Notes: generated by a model from the sequence alone, not told the origin. A DNA stretch of 64,000 nt from Pseudomonas tolaasii NCPPB 2192 (GCF_002813445.1 NZ_PHHD01000001.1:2418001-2482000); one strand, 5' to 3'; shown: positions 7,281-16,607, counted from the stretch's first letter. Translations and numbers: made by a program.

Positions 7281-9845
7281 ATGCGTATTGATCGTTTAAC
7301 CAGCAAATTGCAGTTGGCTTTATCGGATTCCCAATCCCTGGCGGTGGGCCTCGACCATCCGGCCATTGAGCCTGCGCACTTGATGCAGGCGCTCCTGGAG
7401 CAGCAAGGTGGTTCTATCAAGCCCTTGCTGATGCAGGTGGGCTTCGACGTCAACAGCCTGCGCAAGGAGTTGAGCAAAGAGCTCGACCAACTGCCGAAAA
7501 TCCAGAACCCTACCGGCGACGTGAACATGTCGCAGGACTTGGCGCGTCTGCTCAATCAGGCAGACCGTCTGGCCCAGCAAAAAGGTGACCAGTTCATCTC
7601 CAGCGAACTGGTGCTGCTCGCCGCGATGGACGAGAACAGCAAGCTCGGCAAGTTGCTGCTCGGCCAGGGCGTGAGCAAGAAAGCCCTGGAAAATGCCATC
7701 AACAACCTGCGTGGCGGCGACGCGGTGAACGACCCCAACCACGAGGAGTCGCGCCAGGCGCTGGACAAGTACACCGTCGACCTGACCAAGCGCGCCGAAG
7801 AAGGCAAGCTGGACCCGGTGATCGGCCGTGACGATGAAATCCGTCGCACCATCCAGGTGTTGCAACGCCGCACCAAGAACAACCCGGTGCTGATCGGCGA
7901 GCCTGGCGTGGGGAAAACCGCGATCGCCGAAGGTCTGGCCCAGCGCATCATTAATGGCGAAGTGCCGGACGGCCTGAAGGGCAAGCGCCTGCTGTCTTTG
8001 GACATGGGGTCGCTGATCGCCGGTGCCAAGTTCCGTGGCGAGTTCGAAGAGCGTCTGAAATCCCTGCTCAACGAGCTGTCGAAGCAGGAAGGGCAGATCA
8101 TTCTGTTTATCGACGAACTGCACACCATGGTCGGTGCGGGTAAAGGCGAGGGCTCCATGGACGCCGGCAACATGCTCAAGCCTGCCCTGGCGCGGGGTGA
8201 GTTGCATTGCGTCGGCGCGACCACACTCAACGAGTACCGCCAGTACATTGAAAAGGACGCGGCCCTTGAGCGCCGCTTCCAGAAAGTACTGGTGGAAGAG
8301 CCGAGCGAAGAAGACACCATCGCGATCCTGCGTGGCCTGAAAGAACGTTATGAGGTTCACCACAAGGTCGCGATCACTGACGGTGCGATCATCGCGGCGG
8401 CCAAACTGAGCCATCGCTACATCACTGACCGTCAGTTGCCCGACAAGGCCATTGACCTGATCGACGAAGCGGCCAGCCGTATTCGCATGGAGATCGATTC
8501 CAAGCCGGAAGTGCTCGACCGTCTGGACCGGCGCCTGATTCAGCTGAAAGTTGAATCCCAGGCGTTGAAGAAAGAGGAAGACGACGCGGCGAAAAAGCGC
8601 CTGGAAAAACTCCAGGAAGAAATCGTGCGTCTGGAGCGCGAGTATTCAGACCTGGAAGAAATCTGGACCTCGGAAAAAGCCGAAGTGCAGGGTTCTGCGC
8701 AGATCCAGCAAAAGATCGAGCAGTCCCGCCAGGAGCTGGAAGCCGCGCGTCGTAAGGGCGACCTGAACCGCATGGCCGAGTTGCAGTACGGGGTGATCCC
8801 GGACCTGGAGCGCAGCCTGCAGATGGTCGACCAGCATGGCCACAGCGAGAACCAATTGCTGCGCAGCAAAGTGACCGAGGAAGAAATTGCCGAAGTCGTC
8901 TCGAAGTGGACCGGCATCCCAGTGTCGAAAATGCTCGAAGGCGAGCGCGACAAGTTGCTGAAGATGGAAAGCCTGTTGCACCAGCGTGTGATTGGCCAGG
9001 AAGAGGCTGTGGTGGCGGTGTCCAACGCGGTGCGGCGTTCGCGGGCCGGGTTGTCCGACCCGAACCGTCCGAGCGGTTCGTTCATGTTCCTGGGCCCGAC
9101 CGGCGTGGGTAAAACCGAACTGTGCAAAGCGCTGGCCGAGTTCCTCTTCGATACTGAAGAGGCCATGGTGCGGATCGATATGTCCGAATTCATGGAGAAA
9201 CACTCGGTGGCTCGCTTGATCGGTGCGCCACCAGGCTATGTGGGCTATGAAGAGGGCGGTTATCTGACCGAAGCCGTGCGGCGCAAGCCTTACTCGGTGA
9301 TCCTGTTGGACGAGGTCGAGAAAGCGCACCCGGATGTATTCAACATCCTGTTGCAAGTGCTCGAAGACGGACGTTTGACCGACAGCCACGGCCGTACGGT
9401 GGACTTCCGCAATACGGTGATCGTGATGACCTCCAACCTCGGCTCGGCACAGATCCAGGAGCTGGTGGGTGATCGCGAGGCCCAGCGCGCTGCGGTGATG
9501 GATGCGCTGACCACTCACTTCCGCCCGGAATTTATCAACCGGGTCGATGAGGTGGTGATCTTCGAGCCGTTGGCGCGGGATCAGATTGCGGGCATTACCG
9601 AGATCCAGTTGGGTCGCCTGCGGGGTCGTCTGGCCGAACGCGAGCTGGACCTGGAACTCAGCAACGAGGCGTTGGACAAGCTGATCGCGGTTGGCTACGA
9701 CCCGGTGTATGGCGCACGGCCACTGAAGCGTGCGATCCAGCGCTGGATCGAAAACCCGCTGGCGCAATTGATCCTGTCGGGCAGCTTTATGCCAGGCACC
9801 AGCGTCAAGGCCGCGGTGGAAAACGATGAAATCGTCTTCCATTAA
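7281..9845 (+). CDS. clpB: ATP-dependent disaggregase ClpB
   Basis: 854 residues, the normal ClpB length, starting [18 protein letters not shown] after an AAAGGAAGGTG ribosome site. The order is N-terminal Clp domain (1-145), first AAA+ module with Walker [10 protein letters not shown] near residue 205, coiled-coil M domain (about 400-530, with [12 protein letters not shown]), and second AAA+ module with Walker [10 protein letters not shown] near 605. The C-terminus is ClpB type ([23 protein letters not shown]). ClpB works with DnaK/DnaJ/GrpE to extract polypeptides from aggregates. The sigma-32 promoter upstream predicts heat induction, and a strong terminator follows. Confidence 0.97.
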   Translation: MRIDRLTSKLQLALSDSQSLAVGLDHPAIEPAHLMQALLEQQGGSIKPLLMQVGFDVNSLRKELSKELDQLPKIQNPTGDVNMSQDLARLLNQADRLAQQKGDQFISSELVLLAAMDENSKLGKLLLGQGVSKKALENAINNLRGGDAVNDPNHEESRQALDKYTVDLTKRAEEGKLDPVIGRDDEIRRTIQVLQRRTKNNPVLIGEPGVGKTAIAEGLAQRIINGEVPDGLKGKRLLSLDMGSLIAGAKFRGEFEERLKSLLNELSKQEGQIILFIDELHTMVGAGKGEGSMDAGNMLKPALARGELHCVGATTLNEYRQYIEKDAALERRFQKVLVEEPSEEDTIAILRGLKERYEVHHKVAITDGAIIAAAKLSHRYITDRQLPDKAIDLIDEAASRIRMEIDSKPEVLDRLDRRLIQLKVESQALKKEEDDAAKKRLEKLQEEIVRLEREYSDLEEIWTSEKAEVQGSAQIQQKIEQSRQELEAARRKGDLNRMAELQYGVIPDLERSLQMVDQHGHSENQLLRSKVTEEEIAEVVSKWTGIPVSKMLEGERDKLLKMESLLHQRVIGQEEAVVAVSNAVRRSRAGLSDPNRPSGSFMFLGPTGVGKTELCKALAEFLFDTEEAMVRIDMSEFMEKHSVARLIGAPPGYVGYEEGGYLTEAVRRKPYSVILLDEVEKAHPDVFNILLQVLEDGRLTDSHGRTVDFRNTVIVMTSNLGSAQIQELVGDREAQRAAVMDALTTHFRPEFINRVDEVVIFEPLARDQIAGITEIQLGRLRGRLAERELDLELSNEALDKLIAVGYDPVYGARPLKRAIQRWIENPLAQLILSGSFMPGTSVKAAVENDEIVFH

Positions 9846-9872
9846 GCCCGGCCTGTTATGGCGATAAGAAGA

Positions 9873-9899
9873 GGCCCCGCATTGCGGGGCCTTTTTTTT
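9873..9899 (+). terminator. Rho-independent terminator of clpB
   Basis: An 8-bp GC stem (GGCCCCGC, ATT loop, GCGGGGCC) is followed by eight T residues, 27 bases after the clpB stop. The rest of the gap up to the tRNA cluster (9900-10149) holds the tRNA promoter and nothing else I can recognise. Confidence 0.95.
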
Positions 9900-10031
9900 C
9901 GATAGGGCGTTGAACTGTAAGGCAAAGGCTTGTAAAGTGCGCCCCGCAGCAACGTCAGCCCACGGGTTTCTTCTCCCCAAGAAGAAATCAGAAACAAGCG
10001 CAAATCATTGTCTTAAAAGCAATTTAAAGGG

Positions 10032-10059
10032 TTGACAGGGGTTTTTAAGATTGTAGAAT
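10032..10059 (+). promoter_or_regulatory. Sigma-70 promoter of the tRNA Asn-Pro-Lys cluster
   Basis: A perfect -35 box TTGACA (10032-10037), a 16-base spacer and TAGAAT (10054-10059) lie about 90 bases before tRNA-Asn. The bases just after the -10 box are GC-rich (AGCGCGCC), like the discriminator of stringently controlled stable RNA promoters. Confidence 0.8.
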
Positions 10060-10149
10060 AGCGCGCCTCAGACACATGAACGTAGCGATACGGGCAAGTC
10101 GAAGAGAAGGTTACATCGCAGTAAACGTTGTAAATTTGAAATATGTAGT

Positions 10150-10225
10150 TCCGTGATAGCTCAGTCGGTAGAGCAAATGACTGTTAATCATTGGGTCCCA
10201 GGTTCGAGTCCTGGTCACGGAGCCA
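10150..10225 (+). tRNA. tRNA-Asn (GTT)
   Basis: 76 bases with encoded CCA. The acceptor strands TCCGTGA and TCACGGA pair fully. The D-arm contains AGCTCAGTCGGTAGAGC, the anticodon loop contains GTT (GACTGTTAATC), and the T-arm contains the standard GGTTCGAGTCC. It is the first gene of the tRNA cluster. Confidence 0.97.
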
Positions 10226-10235
10226 ATTTCAAAAT

Positions 10236-10312
10236 CGGGGTATAGCGCAGTCCGGTAGCGCGCCTGCTTTGGGAGCAGGATGTCGGGAGTTCGAATCCCC
10301 CTACCCCGACCA
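10236..10312 (+). tRNA. tRNA-Pro (TGG), copy 1
   Basis: 77 bases with encoded CCA. The acceptor strands CGGGGTA and TACCCCG pair, and the anticodon arm CCTGC-TTTGGGA-GCAGG carries TGG. The T-stem keeps an A-C mismatch at the 52:62 pair. A second copy lies at 10488-10564. Confidence 0.97.
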
Positions 10313-10317
10313 TATTT

Positions 10318-10393
10318 GGGTCGTTAGCTCAGTTGGTAGAGCAGTTGGCTTTTAACCAATTGGTCGTAGGTTCGAATCCCACACGACCCACCA
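10318..10393 (+). tRNA. tRNA-Lys (TTT)
   Basis: 76 bases with encoded CCA. The acceptor strands GGGTCGT and ACGACCC pair, the anticodon loop CTTTTAA carries TTT, and the T-loop is TTCGAAT. It is separated from copy 1 of tRNA-Pro by 5 bases, so the two are processed from a common transcript. Confidence 0.97.
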
Positions 10394-10458
10394 TTTTTGA
10401 AACCAGTTAACGCTGGAATCGAATCTTAAGATCAGAGGCCAAAAGCGCTGATCGAAGA

Positions 10459-10485
10459 AGGCGACTGAAAGGTCGCCTTTTTTTT
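10459..10485 (+). terminator. Terminator between tRNA-Lys and the second tRNA-Pro
   Basis: A 7-bp stem AGGCGAC/GTCGCCT with a short loop is followed by a run of eight T residues. It ends just 2 bases before the second tRNA-Pro, so that gene would depend on read-through or on a promoter placed inside this hairpin region. Confidence 0.85.
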
Positions 10486-10487
10486 AC

Positions 10488-10564
10488 CGGGGTATAGCGC
10501 AGTCCGGTAGCGCGCCTGCTTTGGGAGCAGGATGTCAGGAGTTCGAATCCCCTTACCCCGACCA
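10488..10564 (+). tRNA. tRNA-Pro (TGG), copy 2
   Basis: 77 bases with encoded CCA. It is identical to the copy at 10236-10312 except for two bases: G10285 becomes A10537 and C10301 becomes T10553. These are the two partners of the first T-stem pair (49:65), so a G-C pair has become A-T and the structure is preserved. Confidence 0.97.
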
Positions 10565-10569
10565 TATTA

Positions 10570-10606
10570 AAAATCCTCGTATCGAAAGATACGGGGATTT
10601 TTTTTG
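10570..10606 (+). terminator. Terminator after the second tRNA-Pro
   Basis: A long stem (AATCCTCGTATC with GATACGGGGATT, GAAA tetraloop) is followed by a T-run. It ends 6 bases after the tRNA with no other gene between. Confidence 0.93.
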
Positions 10607-10728
10607 CGTTTTTTTTGAGTTGATTTGTGCAATGTCCAAACAGATATTGTGCGGATTGGTGCGTTGGTGCGGGGCTTTTGAGCTCCTAGACTGGGCCTCG
10701 GTCAATCACCCACACAGGTATCCGCATC

Positions 10729-11463
10729 ATGTCCTACGCCATTGCCATTCAACCCGCTCGTTCGTTGCCTGCACTGCTCAAGTCCACTCTCATCGGCCTT
10801 GGCATGATGATGGGGGTTGGCCAGTTTGCCCTCGCCACTGAAACCGCTGCGAGCCAGCACCTGACCATTCGTGCCATGTCCGGCGTCAAACCCGTTGATC
10901 GGCTTGAGCCGCAAACCACTGCCGTGCTGGTGATCGATTTCCAGAATGAATATTTCACCGGTCGCATGCCGATCCCGGACGGCTTGAAAGCCCTGGAAAA
11001 TACCCGCCGCCTGATCGAGTTTGCCGACGCGCAACATATCCAGGTCATTCACGTTCAACACATCGCCCCGGACGGCGCGGCCGTGTTTGCCAAAGACGGC
11101 AAGACTGTGGACTTCCACCCGCTGATGAGGCCGCGCCCGCAAGACAAGCGAGTGCAGAAAACCACCGTCAGCGTATTTGCCAGCACCGATCTGGACGCGC
11201 AATTGAAGAAAGCGGGCGTCAAGACCTTGATCATCACGGGCCTGATGACTCACGCCTGTGTGGCCGGCGCCGCCCGGGACGCAGCGCCGTTGGGCTATGA
11301 CGTTGTGGTAGCATCCGACGCCACCGCCACCCGGGCGATCACCCGCGCTGATGGCCGCTCGGTGAGCAAGGATGAACTGCACAATTCGGCGCTGGCTGAA
11401 ATCGAAGATACCTTCGGCTCGGTGCTGACCACATCGCAAATCGTTGCCTTGCCGGTTAAATAA
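10729..11463 (+). CDS. Exported isochorismatase-family cysteine hydrolase
   Basis: 244 residues. The N-terminus (about 1-40, with KSTLIGLGMMMGVGQFALA) looks like a Sec signal peptide. The family catalytic triad is visible at Asp70 (VLVIDFQNEYF), Lys144 (RVQKTTVSVF) and Cys177 (GLMTHACVAGAA), and GLMTHACV has the expected non-prolyl cis-bond region. Relatives include isochorismatases, nicotinamidases and other amide hydrolases; the substrate cannot be told from sequence. Most family members are cytoplasmic, so export is unusual. A LysR gene follows on the same strand after 29 bases and may control it. Confidence 0.85.
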   Translation: MSYAIAIQPARSLPALLKSTLIGLGMMMGVGQFALATETAASQHLTIRAMSGVKPVDRLEPQTTAVLVIDFQNEYFTGRMPIPDGLKALENTRRLIEFADAQHIQVIHVQHIAPDGAAVFAKDGKTVDFHPLMRPRPQDKRVQKTTVSVFASTDLDAQLKKAGVKTLIITGLMTHACVAGAARDAAPLGYDVVVASDATATRAITRADGRSVSKDELHNSALAEIEDTFGSVLTTSQIVALPVK

Positions 11464-11492
11464 TGCTCTGACTCGCCGGGATAGCCTGCGTC

Positions 11493-12380
11493 ATGAATCA
11501 ATTGTCTGCCATGCGCGCCTTCCGGTGCATCGTCGAAGCCAAGGGGTTTTCTGCCGCTGCAGAACGCCTGAACACCACGCATTCGACGATTTCCCGGCAA
11601 TTGCAGCAGCTGGAAACTGAGCTGGGCGCCCAACTCATCAATCGCAATACGCGGCGGTTCAGCCTGACAGCGATGGGGGAGCAGTACTACGCGGCGTGCG
11701 TGGAAATCCTCGACCGTATCGATGCCGCCTCTCAGCTCATGGCTCAGGGCCATCAGCGCGCTGAAGGCTTGCTCAAGGTCAGTGTGCCATTGGTGGTGGG
11801 GACTCTGGATTTGCCGCGCTGGTTACCTGACTTCCAGCGGCGCTATCCGGATATCGAGCTTGAATTGTGTTGCGATGATCAGTTTGTGGACCTGGTAGCC
11901 GACGGGTTTGATGTGGCGATACGCATCGCCGGGGAGATGGCGGATACCACGTTGGTGGCGCGCACGCTGACGGTTTCCAGGCAGGTCTTGGTGGCCTCGC
12001 CGGGTTACATCGGCCGCCATGGTCTGCCTCGCTCTGCACAGGAACTCGACAAGCATCGTTTGCTGACCTTTGTGGGCGCCTCTTCGGACTGGGAATTGAC
12101 CGCCGTGCGGGGTGGAACAGTAAAGGTCACGCCATCAGGCCAGTTCAGGACGAACACGATCAGCGCATTGCACGCGGCTACTCTAGCCGGGGCAGGCATT
12201 GCGTGTTTCACCCAGGCCACGGTGCGCAATGATCTGGCGCAGGGTCAACTTGTGAACATCCTGCCTAACTACTCATTGGGCGAGCGGCATTACTACGCGC
12301 TTTACCCACAGTCCCGGCATCTGGCGCCGAAGGTACGGGCATTCGTCGACCATATGGCCGAGTTTTACCGGGGCCAATAA
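11493..12380 (+). CDS. LysR-family transcriptional regulator
   Basis: 295 residues. The N-terminal winged helix-turn-helix (about 1-60) includes FSAAAERLNTTHSTISRQLQQLE, and a periplasmic-binding-like effector domain follows (VSVPLVVGTLDLPRWLPDFQRRYPDIELELC). The start ATG follows the hydrolase gene closely on the same strand, and a terminator comes immediately after. It resembles the CrgA/AaeR-like subgroup with a short C-terminal tail. The target is unknown; the neighbouring hydrolase is a natural guess. Confidence 0.92.
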   Translation: MNQLSAMRAFRCIVEAKGFSAAAERLNTTHSTISRQLQQLETELGAQLINRNTRRFSLTAMGEQYYAACVEILDRIDAASQLMAQGHQRAEGLLKVSVPLVVGTLDLPRWLPDFQRRYPDIELELCCDDQFVDLVADGFDVAIRIAGEMADTTLVARTLTVSRQVLVASPGYIGRHGLPRSAQELDKHRLLTFVGASSDWELTAVRGGTVKVTPSGQFRTNTISALHAATLAGAGIACFTQATVRNDLAQGQLVNILPNYSLGERHYYALYPQSRHLAPKVRAFVDHMAEFYRGQ

Positions 12381-12414
12381 AAATCCCCCTGCCGCAAGGC
12401 CGGGGGATTTTTTT
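12378..12414. terminator. Bidirectional terminator between LysR gene and ndh
   Basis: The stem AATCCCCC/GGGGGATT with an inner CCG-CGG region is bordered by A-runs and T-runs. It serves the LysR gene on the plus strand and the NADH dehydrogenase gene on the minus strand. Confidence 0.9.
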
Positions 12415-12430
12415 ACCGCTGTGCAATCGA

Positions 12431-13729
12431 TCAGTGCAGCTTGAGCCTTGGCTCAGTGCCACGCCCGATCTTGCTGCCCAGCATCAGCATCGCCGTGCGG
12501 AAAAAACCGTACAGCGCCATCTGGTGCATACGGTACAGCGACACATAAAACATGCGCGCCAGCCAGCCCTCGAGCATCACGCTGCCGGTCAGGTTGCCCA
12601 TCAAGTTACCCACCGCCGAGAACCGCGACAGCGAAATCAGCGAGCCGTAGTCGGTGTACTTGTAGGTCGGCAGGTCTTTGCCTTCAATGCGCAATTTCAG
12701 CGATTTGGCCAGCAGCGACGCTTGCTGGTGAGCCGCCTGGGCGCGTGGCGGTACATTGCGGTCCGTGCCCGGTTGCGGGCAGGCGGCGCAGTCACCGAAG
12801 GCGAAGATGTTTTCGTCGCGGGTGGTTTGCAGGGTCGGCAACACTTGAAGCTGGTTGATGCGGTTGGTTTCCAGGCCATCAATTTCCTTGAGGAAGGCCG
12901 GGGCGCGAATGCCGGCGGCCCATACTTTCAGGCTGGCGGGAATCACCTGGCCGCTGCTGGTGATCAACGCGTCGGCGGTCACTTCACTCACTGCCGAGTT
13001 GGTCAGCACGGTCACGCCGAGCTTCTCCAGGGTTTTATGCACAGGCCCGCCGATGCGCTCCGGCAGGGCAGGCAGCACCCGTGGGCCGGCTTCGATCAGG
13101 GTGATGTGCATGTTTTCCGGCTTGATGCGGTCCAGCCCGTAAGCGGCGAGCTCGTGAGCTGCGTTGTGCAGCTCTGCGGCCAATTCAACACCGGTAGCAC
13201 CGGCGCCGACGATGGCGACGCTGATTTTCTCTTCCACATCCGTTTGCCCGGCGTGGGCGCGCAGGTAATGGTTGAGCAATTGCTGATGGAAGCGCTCGGC
13301 CTGTTTGCGCGTGTCGAGGAACAGGCAGTGCTGTGCCGCGCCTTCGGTGCCAAAATCGTTGGTGGTGCTGCCGACCGCGATCACCAGGCTGTCGTAGCCG
13401 AGCACGCGTGCAGGCACCAATTCACGGCCTTCTTCATCAAGGGTGGCGGCCAGCTGGATTTTCTTTTGCTCACGGTCGAGCCCGCTCATGCGCCCCAGCT
13501 GAAACTCGAAGTGGTTCCATTTGGCCTGGGCGACATAATTGAGTTCGTCTTCCGATGAGTTCAGCGAGCCGGCAGCCACTTCATGCAGCAGCGGTTTCCA
13601 GATGTGGGTCAGGTTGGCGTCCACCAGCGTGATGTTGGCGGTGCCGCGCTTGCCCAGAGTCTTACCCAGGCGGGTAGCCAACTCCAGGCCGCCGGCGCCG
13701 CCGCCGACGATAATAATACGATGGGTCAT
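12431..13729 (-). CDS. ndh: Type II NADH:quinone oxidoreductase
   Basis: 432 residues from the ATG at 13729 (MTHRIIIVGGGAGGLELATRL); the ATG five codons upstream is less likely. The first Rossmann motif GGGAGG binds FAD. The second (IVGAGATGVELAAELHN) binds NADH, and FAFGDCAACPQPG is the second FAD contact. The C-terminal hydrophobic and amphipathic stretch (GWLARMFYVSLYRMHQMALYGFFRTAML) would attach the protein to the inner membrane. NDH-2 oxidises NADH and reduces ubiquinone without pumping protons. The position matches the ndh gene in the equivalent P. aeruginosa region. Confidence 0.93.
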   Translation of the reverse strand: MTHRIIIVGGGAGGLELATRLGKTLGKRGTANITLVDANLTHIWKPLLHEVAAGSLNSSEDELNYVAQAKWNHFEFQLGRMSGLDREQKKIQLAATLDEEGRELVPARVLGYDSLVIAVGSTTNDFGTEGAAQHCLFLDTRKQAERFHQQLLNHYLRAHAGQTDVEEKISVAIVGAGATGVELAAELHNAAHELAAYGLDRIKPENMHITLIEAGPRVLPALPERIGGPVHKTLEKLGVTVLTNSAVSEVTADALITSSGQVIPASLKVWAAGIRAPAFLKEIDGLETNRINQLQVLPTLQTTRDENIFAFGDCAACPQPGTDRNVPPRAQAAHQQASLLAKSLKLRIEGKDLPTYKYTDYGSLISLSRFSAVGNLMGNLTGSVMLEGWLARMFYVSLYRMHQMALYGFFRTAMLMLGSKIGRGTEPRLKLH

Positions 13730-13789
13730 GGGGATATCTCGCAAGGCTAAAAGAAATCGGAGCAGTTACCCCCGCGAGCGCCAGGCAGC

Positions 13790-13963
13790 TCATAGCGTCA
13801 GGTAACTCAAAAGGCGGCTCAGCAGACCGAGCCCGATCACTGCCACCAGCACCACAACGAGGAGCAGCCACGGCCTGAAAGGCTTGCGCTCGACCCGGTT
13901 CTGGGAGAGTTGCAGGTACTCTTCGACATGCTGTTGGTCATCGGGGTTCAGGCGGCTGGTCAT
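13790..13963 (-). CDS. DUF3094-family small membrane protein
   Basis: 57 residues from the ATG at 13963 (MTSRLNPDDQQHVEEYLQL). The frame extends upstream to 13990, but the conserved protein begins here. An acidic N-terminal segment is followed by a basic patch and one C-terminal membrane segment (PWLLLVVVLVAVIGLGLLSRL). It matches a conserved Pseudomonas family of unknown function found near ndh. Confidence 0.8.
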   Translation of the reverse strand: MTSRLNPDDQQHVEEYLQLSQNRVERKPFRPWLLLVVVLVAVIGLGLLSRLLSYLTL

Positions 13964-14052
13964 AAAGGCCTCGTCAGGTAGACGTTGCAAAAGGGCGCCA
14001 CGTTACAGTCAGGGGATTGGCGGTATCGCCACAAGCGTAGCCTGTGCCCGCG

Positions 14053-14682
14053 TCACAGGCTGATGCCCACGTCGAATACTATGCTGCGCCCCAGATTGTT
14101 GCGCAAGAAGTCCGGCGCATCCGGGTGGGCGAACAGCACGCGGGCAAAGGTCGGGCCCACCAACGACAGCGAGCGCCAGCCCTGGCGCAGGTATTCGGTG
14201 GGCGGCGGAAAGTGGCTGTTGAGGTCCAGCACTTCGCGCTTGAGGCTGGTAAAGGCGATCAGGTCGAGTTCACCCAGCTCGATCCCGCGCTCCTTGTAGT
14301 TATGCGCCTTTTTGCGCAAGGTCGGCGCCAGACGCAGCAAAAACTCATGCGCCGGAATGCGCCGTGGCTTGGCTTCACGCCGTACCAGCTGGCTCAGGGA
14401 AAACGCGCTGCGCCGACGCAGCAGCTCATCGCGCCATTCGTCGTTCAAGCGACGGCCTTCGTCCAGCACGAAAAACACCTCGAAACTGGCGTCCCGAAAC
14501 AGCACATCCGGCGGCTCCTGGCCGGCGGCGTGAAACTCTTCGGCTCGGTAGGGCACATTCAAGCCCTGCAACAGGCGCTGGCAGACCCAACGCTCACGCT
14601 CCCATTTGCGGGCATTGGACAAAAACGCGTTGGCTTGTTCGGCCGCTACGGTGAGCAGGCGCAAATAATCTGAGTCATCCAT
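14053..14682 (-). CDS. DUF1780-family protein
   Basis: 209 residues (MDDSDYLRLLTVAAEQANAFL), soluble, with no signal peptide or membrane segment. It has the conserved stretches VCQRLLQGLNVPYRAEEF, PPDVLFRDASFEVFFVLDEGRR and GIELGELDLIAFTSLKREVLDL. These belong to a family present in pseudomonads between ndh and yacG. The alternation of charged strands and the D...E...K pattern loosely recalls restriction-like folds, but that is speculation. Function is unknown. Confidence 0.82.
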   Translation of the reverse strand: MDDSDYLRLLTVAAEQANAFLSNARKWERERWVCQRLLQGLNVPYRAEEFHAAGQEPPDVLFRDASFEVFFVLDEGRRLNDEWRDELLRRRSAFSLSQLVRREAKPRRIPAHEFLLRLAPTLRKKAHNYKERGIELGELDLIAFTSLKREVLDLNSHFPPPTEYLRQGWRSLSLVGPTFARVLFAHPDAPDFLRNNLGRSIVFDVGISL

Positions 14683-14810
14683 AGTGCCAGCTTAGCGTTC
14701 AAATGATGACCACAGGAAGTCTTGCTGAAAAACCCCGGTGTAGACTGGTCATTCTGCAGCCGCCTATGGACGAGGTGCGAGATGAGGTTTAACAGAAAAG
14801 GGCAACGCCC

Positions 14811-15500
14811 GTGATCAGTGCCGCCGTATTGGCCCCGGAAACCCTCGGTATCGGCTGGCTGCTTTATGTGCCCGTGGTGGTGTGGGCAATCCTGCGCTCG
14901 CCCTGGGTCGAGCTGTTTGCCGACCGGCGGCGCCAGCATTTGCTGTTCGGCACCGTGTTCGCGCTGTTCATGCTGTGGCTGGTGCGGCGCGATTTCGATA
15001 CCGGCGTTTCCTACCATTTCATCGGCATGACGGCGGTCACCCTGTTGCTCGACTGGCCCCTGGCGATCGTCGGCGGGCTCGCTGCGCAGGTCGGGCTGGT
15101 GTTGCTCGGGCGTCAGGATCTGGCGGCTGTCGGCGTCAACGGGTTACTGCTGATTGCGCTGCCGGTGCTGGTCACCGAGATGTGCGCGCTGTTGGTGGAG
15201 CGAGCGCAACCACGCAATCCGTTTGTGTACATCTTCTGTTCCGGTTTCTTTGCTGCCGCGTTGTCGGCCTTGCTGTGCGTGCTGATCGGGCTTGGCCTGT
15301 TGTGGTTCGATGGCCGTTTTGCGATGCCCGAGTGGCTGGAAGATTTCATCGGTTATCTGTGGCTGATCATCTTCCCCGAAGCGTTTATCAACGGCATGCT
15401 CATCAGCGCACTGGTGGTGTTTTGCCCGGAATGGCTGGAGACCTTCAACCGCACGCGCTACCTCTCGGCGCCGTGGAAGGATGACGATTCGCAGCGTTGA
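14811..15500 (+). CDS. CbiM-like membrane protein (energy-coupling factor transporter S component family)
   Basis: 229 residues from a GTG at 14811, with about six or seven hydrophobic segments spread along the protein. The segment TVFALFMLWLVRRDFDTGVSYHFIGMTAVTLLLDWPLAIVGG resembles CbiM/NikM-type permeases, which usually carry cobalt or nickel. The classic N-terminal M-H-I metal-binding residues are missing, so metal transport is uncertain. No CbiQ or CbiO partner lies nearby and I found no cobalamin riboswitch upstream. The gene occupies the same place between DUF1780 and yacG in related genomes. Confidence 0.6.
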   Translation: MISAAVLAPETLGIGWLLYVPVVVWAILRSPWVELFADRRRQHLLFGTVFALFMLWLVRRDFDTGVSYHFIGMTAVTLLLDWPLAIVGGLAAQVGLVLLGRQDLAAVGVNGLLLIALPVLVTEMCALLVERAQPRNPFVYIFCSGFFAAALSALLCVLIGLGLLWFDGRFAMPEWLEDFIGYLWLIIFPEAFINGMLISALVVFCPEWLETFNRTRYLSAPWKDDDSQR

Positions 15501-15574
15501 TCCAGATCAAATCCCGGACAGCGTCGCAGGCCCATGCTCCGCGAAACTTTTTTGAGCGAGCGGGAGCACGAATC

Positions 15575-15790
15575 ATGAGTGTGTATGAATGGGCACGGCA
15601 GGAGTTGCGCAGAAGCCAGGACTCAGCACTGGAGATCGGTTTTGACCCTGGCCTGACTCTGCGCGCCATGCTCAGTGCGGTGGTGCAGCAGAGCAAGGGC
15701 GTGCGCACGTTTGAAGACCTGGCCGACGAGCTGCAATACCTTGCAGAAAACCTCGACGACCAGCAGGAATACGCCTTTATGCGACCTTAG
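15575..15790 (+). CDS. Conserved small Pseudomonas protein of unknown function
   Basis: 71 residues from the ATG at 15575 ([20 protein letters not shown]), preceded by GAGCGGGAGCACG; the frame is open from 15497. The protein is soluble, mostly helical and acidic toward the end ([21 protein letters not shown]). It overlaps the convergent yacG by 4 bases. It may be co-transcribed with the membrane protein 74 bases upstream. I do not recognise a domain. Confidence 0.7.
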   Translation: MSVYEWARQELRRSQDSALEIGFDPGLTLRAMLSAVVQQSKGVRTFEDLADELQYLAENLDDQQEYAFMRP

Positions 15791-15987
15791 TGGCGCGGCG
15801 GCAGGTCTTCGGAGAACAGTTCGTCTTCAGCGTCCGGCGCCACGGGAATCTTGTGTTCTTCGGCCGCCCAGGCGCCCAAATCGATGAGTTTGCAACGGTC
15901 CGAGCAGAATGGCCGGTTGAGGTTGGTCGCTTTCCATTCCACGGGTGCACCGCAGGTTGGGCAGTCGACGGTCAAGGGTTGGCTCAT
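15787..15987 (-). CDS. yacG: DNA gyrase inhibitor YacG
   Basis: 66 residues with a four-cysteine zinc finger, [10 protein letters not shown] followed by [15 protein letters not shown], which is the family signature. YacG binds the GyrB C-terminus and inhibits gyrase. Its start overlaps the coaE stop (ATGA), placing it last in the operon pilC-pilD-coaE-yacG. Confidence 0.95.
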   Translation of the reverse strand: MSQPLTVDCPTCGAPVEWKATNLNRPFCSDRCKLIDLGAWAAEEHKIPVAPDAEDELFSEDLPPRH

Positions 15988-16607
15988 GATCGGCCTCCAC
16001 GCAAAGTAAGGTAAAAGTGATGCAGTCGCTCGACCTCGCTGTGCAACCAGGCGAGGTCTTTGTCGTTGACCAGCACGTCATCGGCATGGTTCATGCGGTC
16101 TTCGCGGCTGGACTGGGCCTTGAGAATCGCCTGAACCTGTTGCTCGCTGATGCCGTCGCGCTGCAGGGTACGCTGAATCTGCAGCGATTGCGGCACGTCG
16201 ATCACCAGGATGCGCTGGGTCATGCTGTATTGGCCGGACTCGATCAGCAGCGGCGACACCAGAATCGCGTAAGGCGAACGGGCGCGCGCCAGGTGGCTGC
16301 GAATTTCCTCGCCAATCAGCGGGTGCAGCAAGGCTTCCAGCCAGCGGCGCTCTTCAGGTACTTCAAAGATCAGCTTGCGCAGCGCCGCACGGTCCAATTG
16401 GCCGTCAGGCTGCAGCACGCCTGCCCCGAAATGCTCGGCGATGCGCGCCAAAGCCGGCCGGCCGGGCTCGACCACCCAGCGCGCGGCATGGTCAGCGTCT
16501 ACAAGGTCGATGCCCAGGTCGATAAAATGCTGGGCGGCAGCGCTTTTGCCGCTGCCAATGCCGCCGGTAAGGCCAAGGATCCAGGGTGTTGCAACAGAAG
16601 TGGTCAT
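15984..16607 (-). CDS. coaE: Dephospho-CoA kinase
   Basis: 207 residues from the ATG at 16607, overlapping the pilD stop by 4 bases; the frame is open much further upstream but that region is inside pilD. The P-loop [13 protein letters not shown] lies near residues 13-25, and the CoA-binding region [14 protein letters not shown] follows. The enzyme phosphorylates the ribose 3'-hydroxyl of dephospho-CoA, the last step of CoA synthesis. It is embedded in the pilus operon, as in other pseudomonads. Confidence 0.96.
   Translation of the reverse strand: MTTSVATPWILGLTGGIGSGKSAAAQHFIDLGIDLVDADHAARWVVEPGRPALARIAEHFGAGVLQPDGQLDRAALRKLIFEVPEERRWLEALLHPLIGEEIRSHLARARSPYAILVSPLLIESGQYSMTQRILVIDVPQSLQIQRTLQRDGISEQQVQAILKAQSSREDRMNHADDVLVNDKDLAWLHSEVERLHHFYLTLRGGRS

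Noticed and set aside
14683..14810. Cobalamin riboswitch before the CbiM-like gene
   Set aside because: No B12-box-like sequence and the leader is too short; only an ordinary gap is seen.
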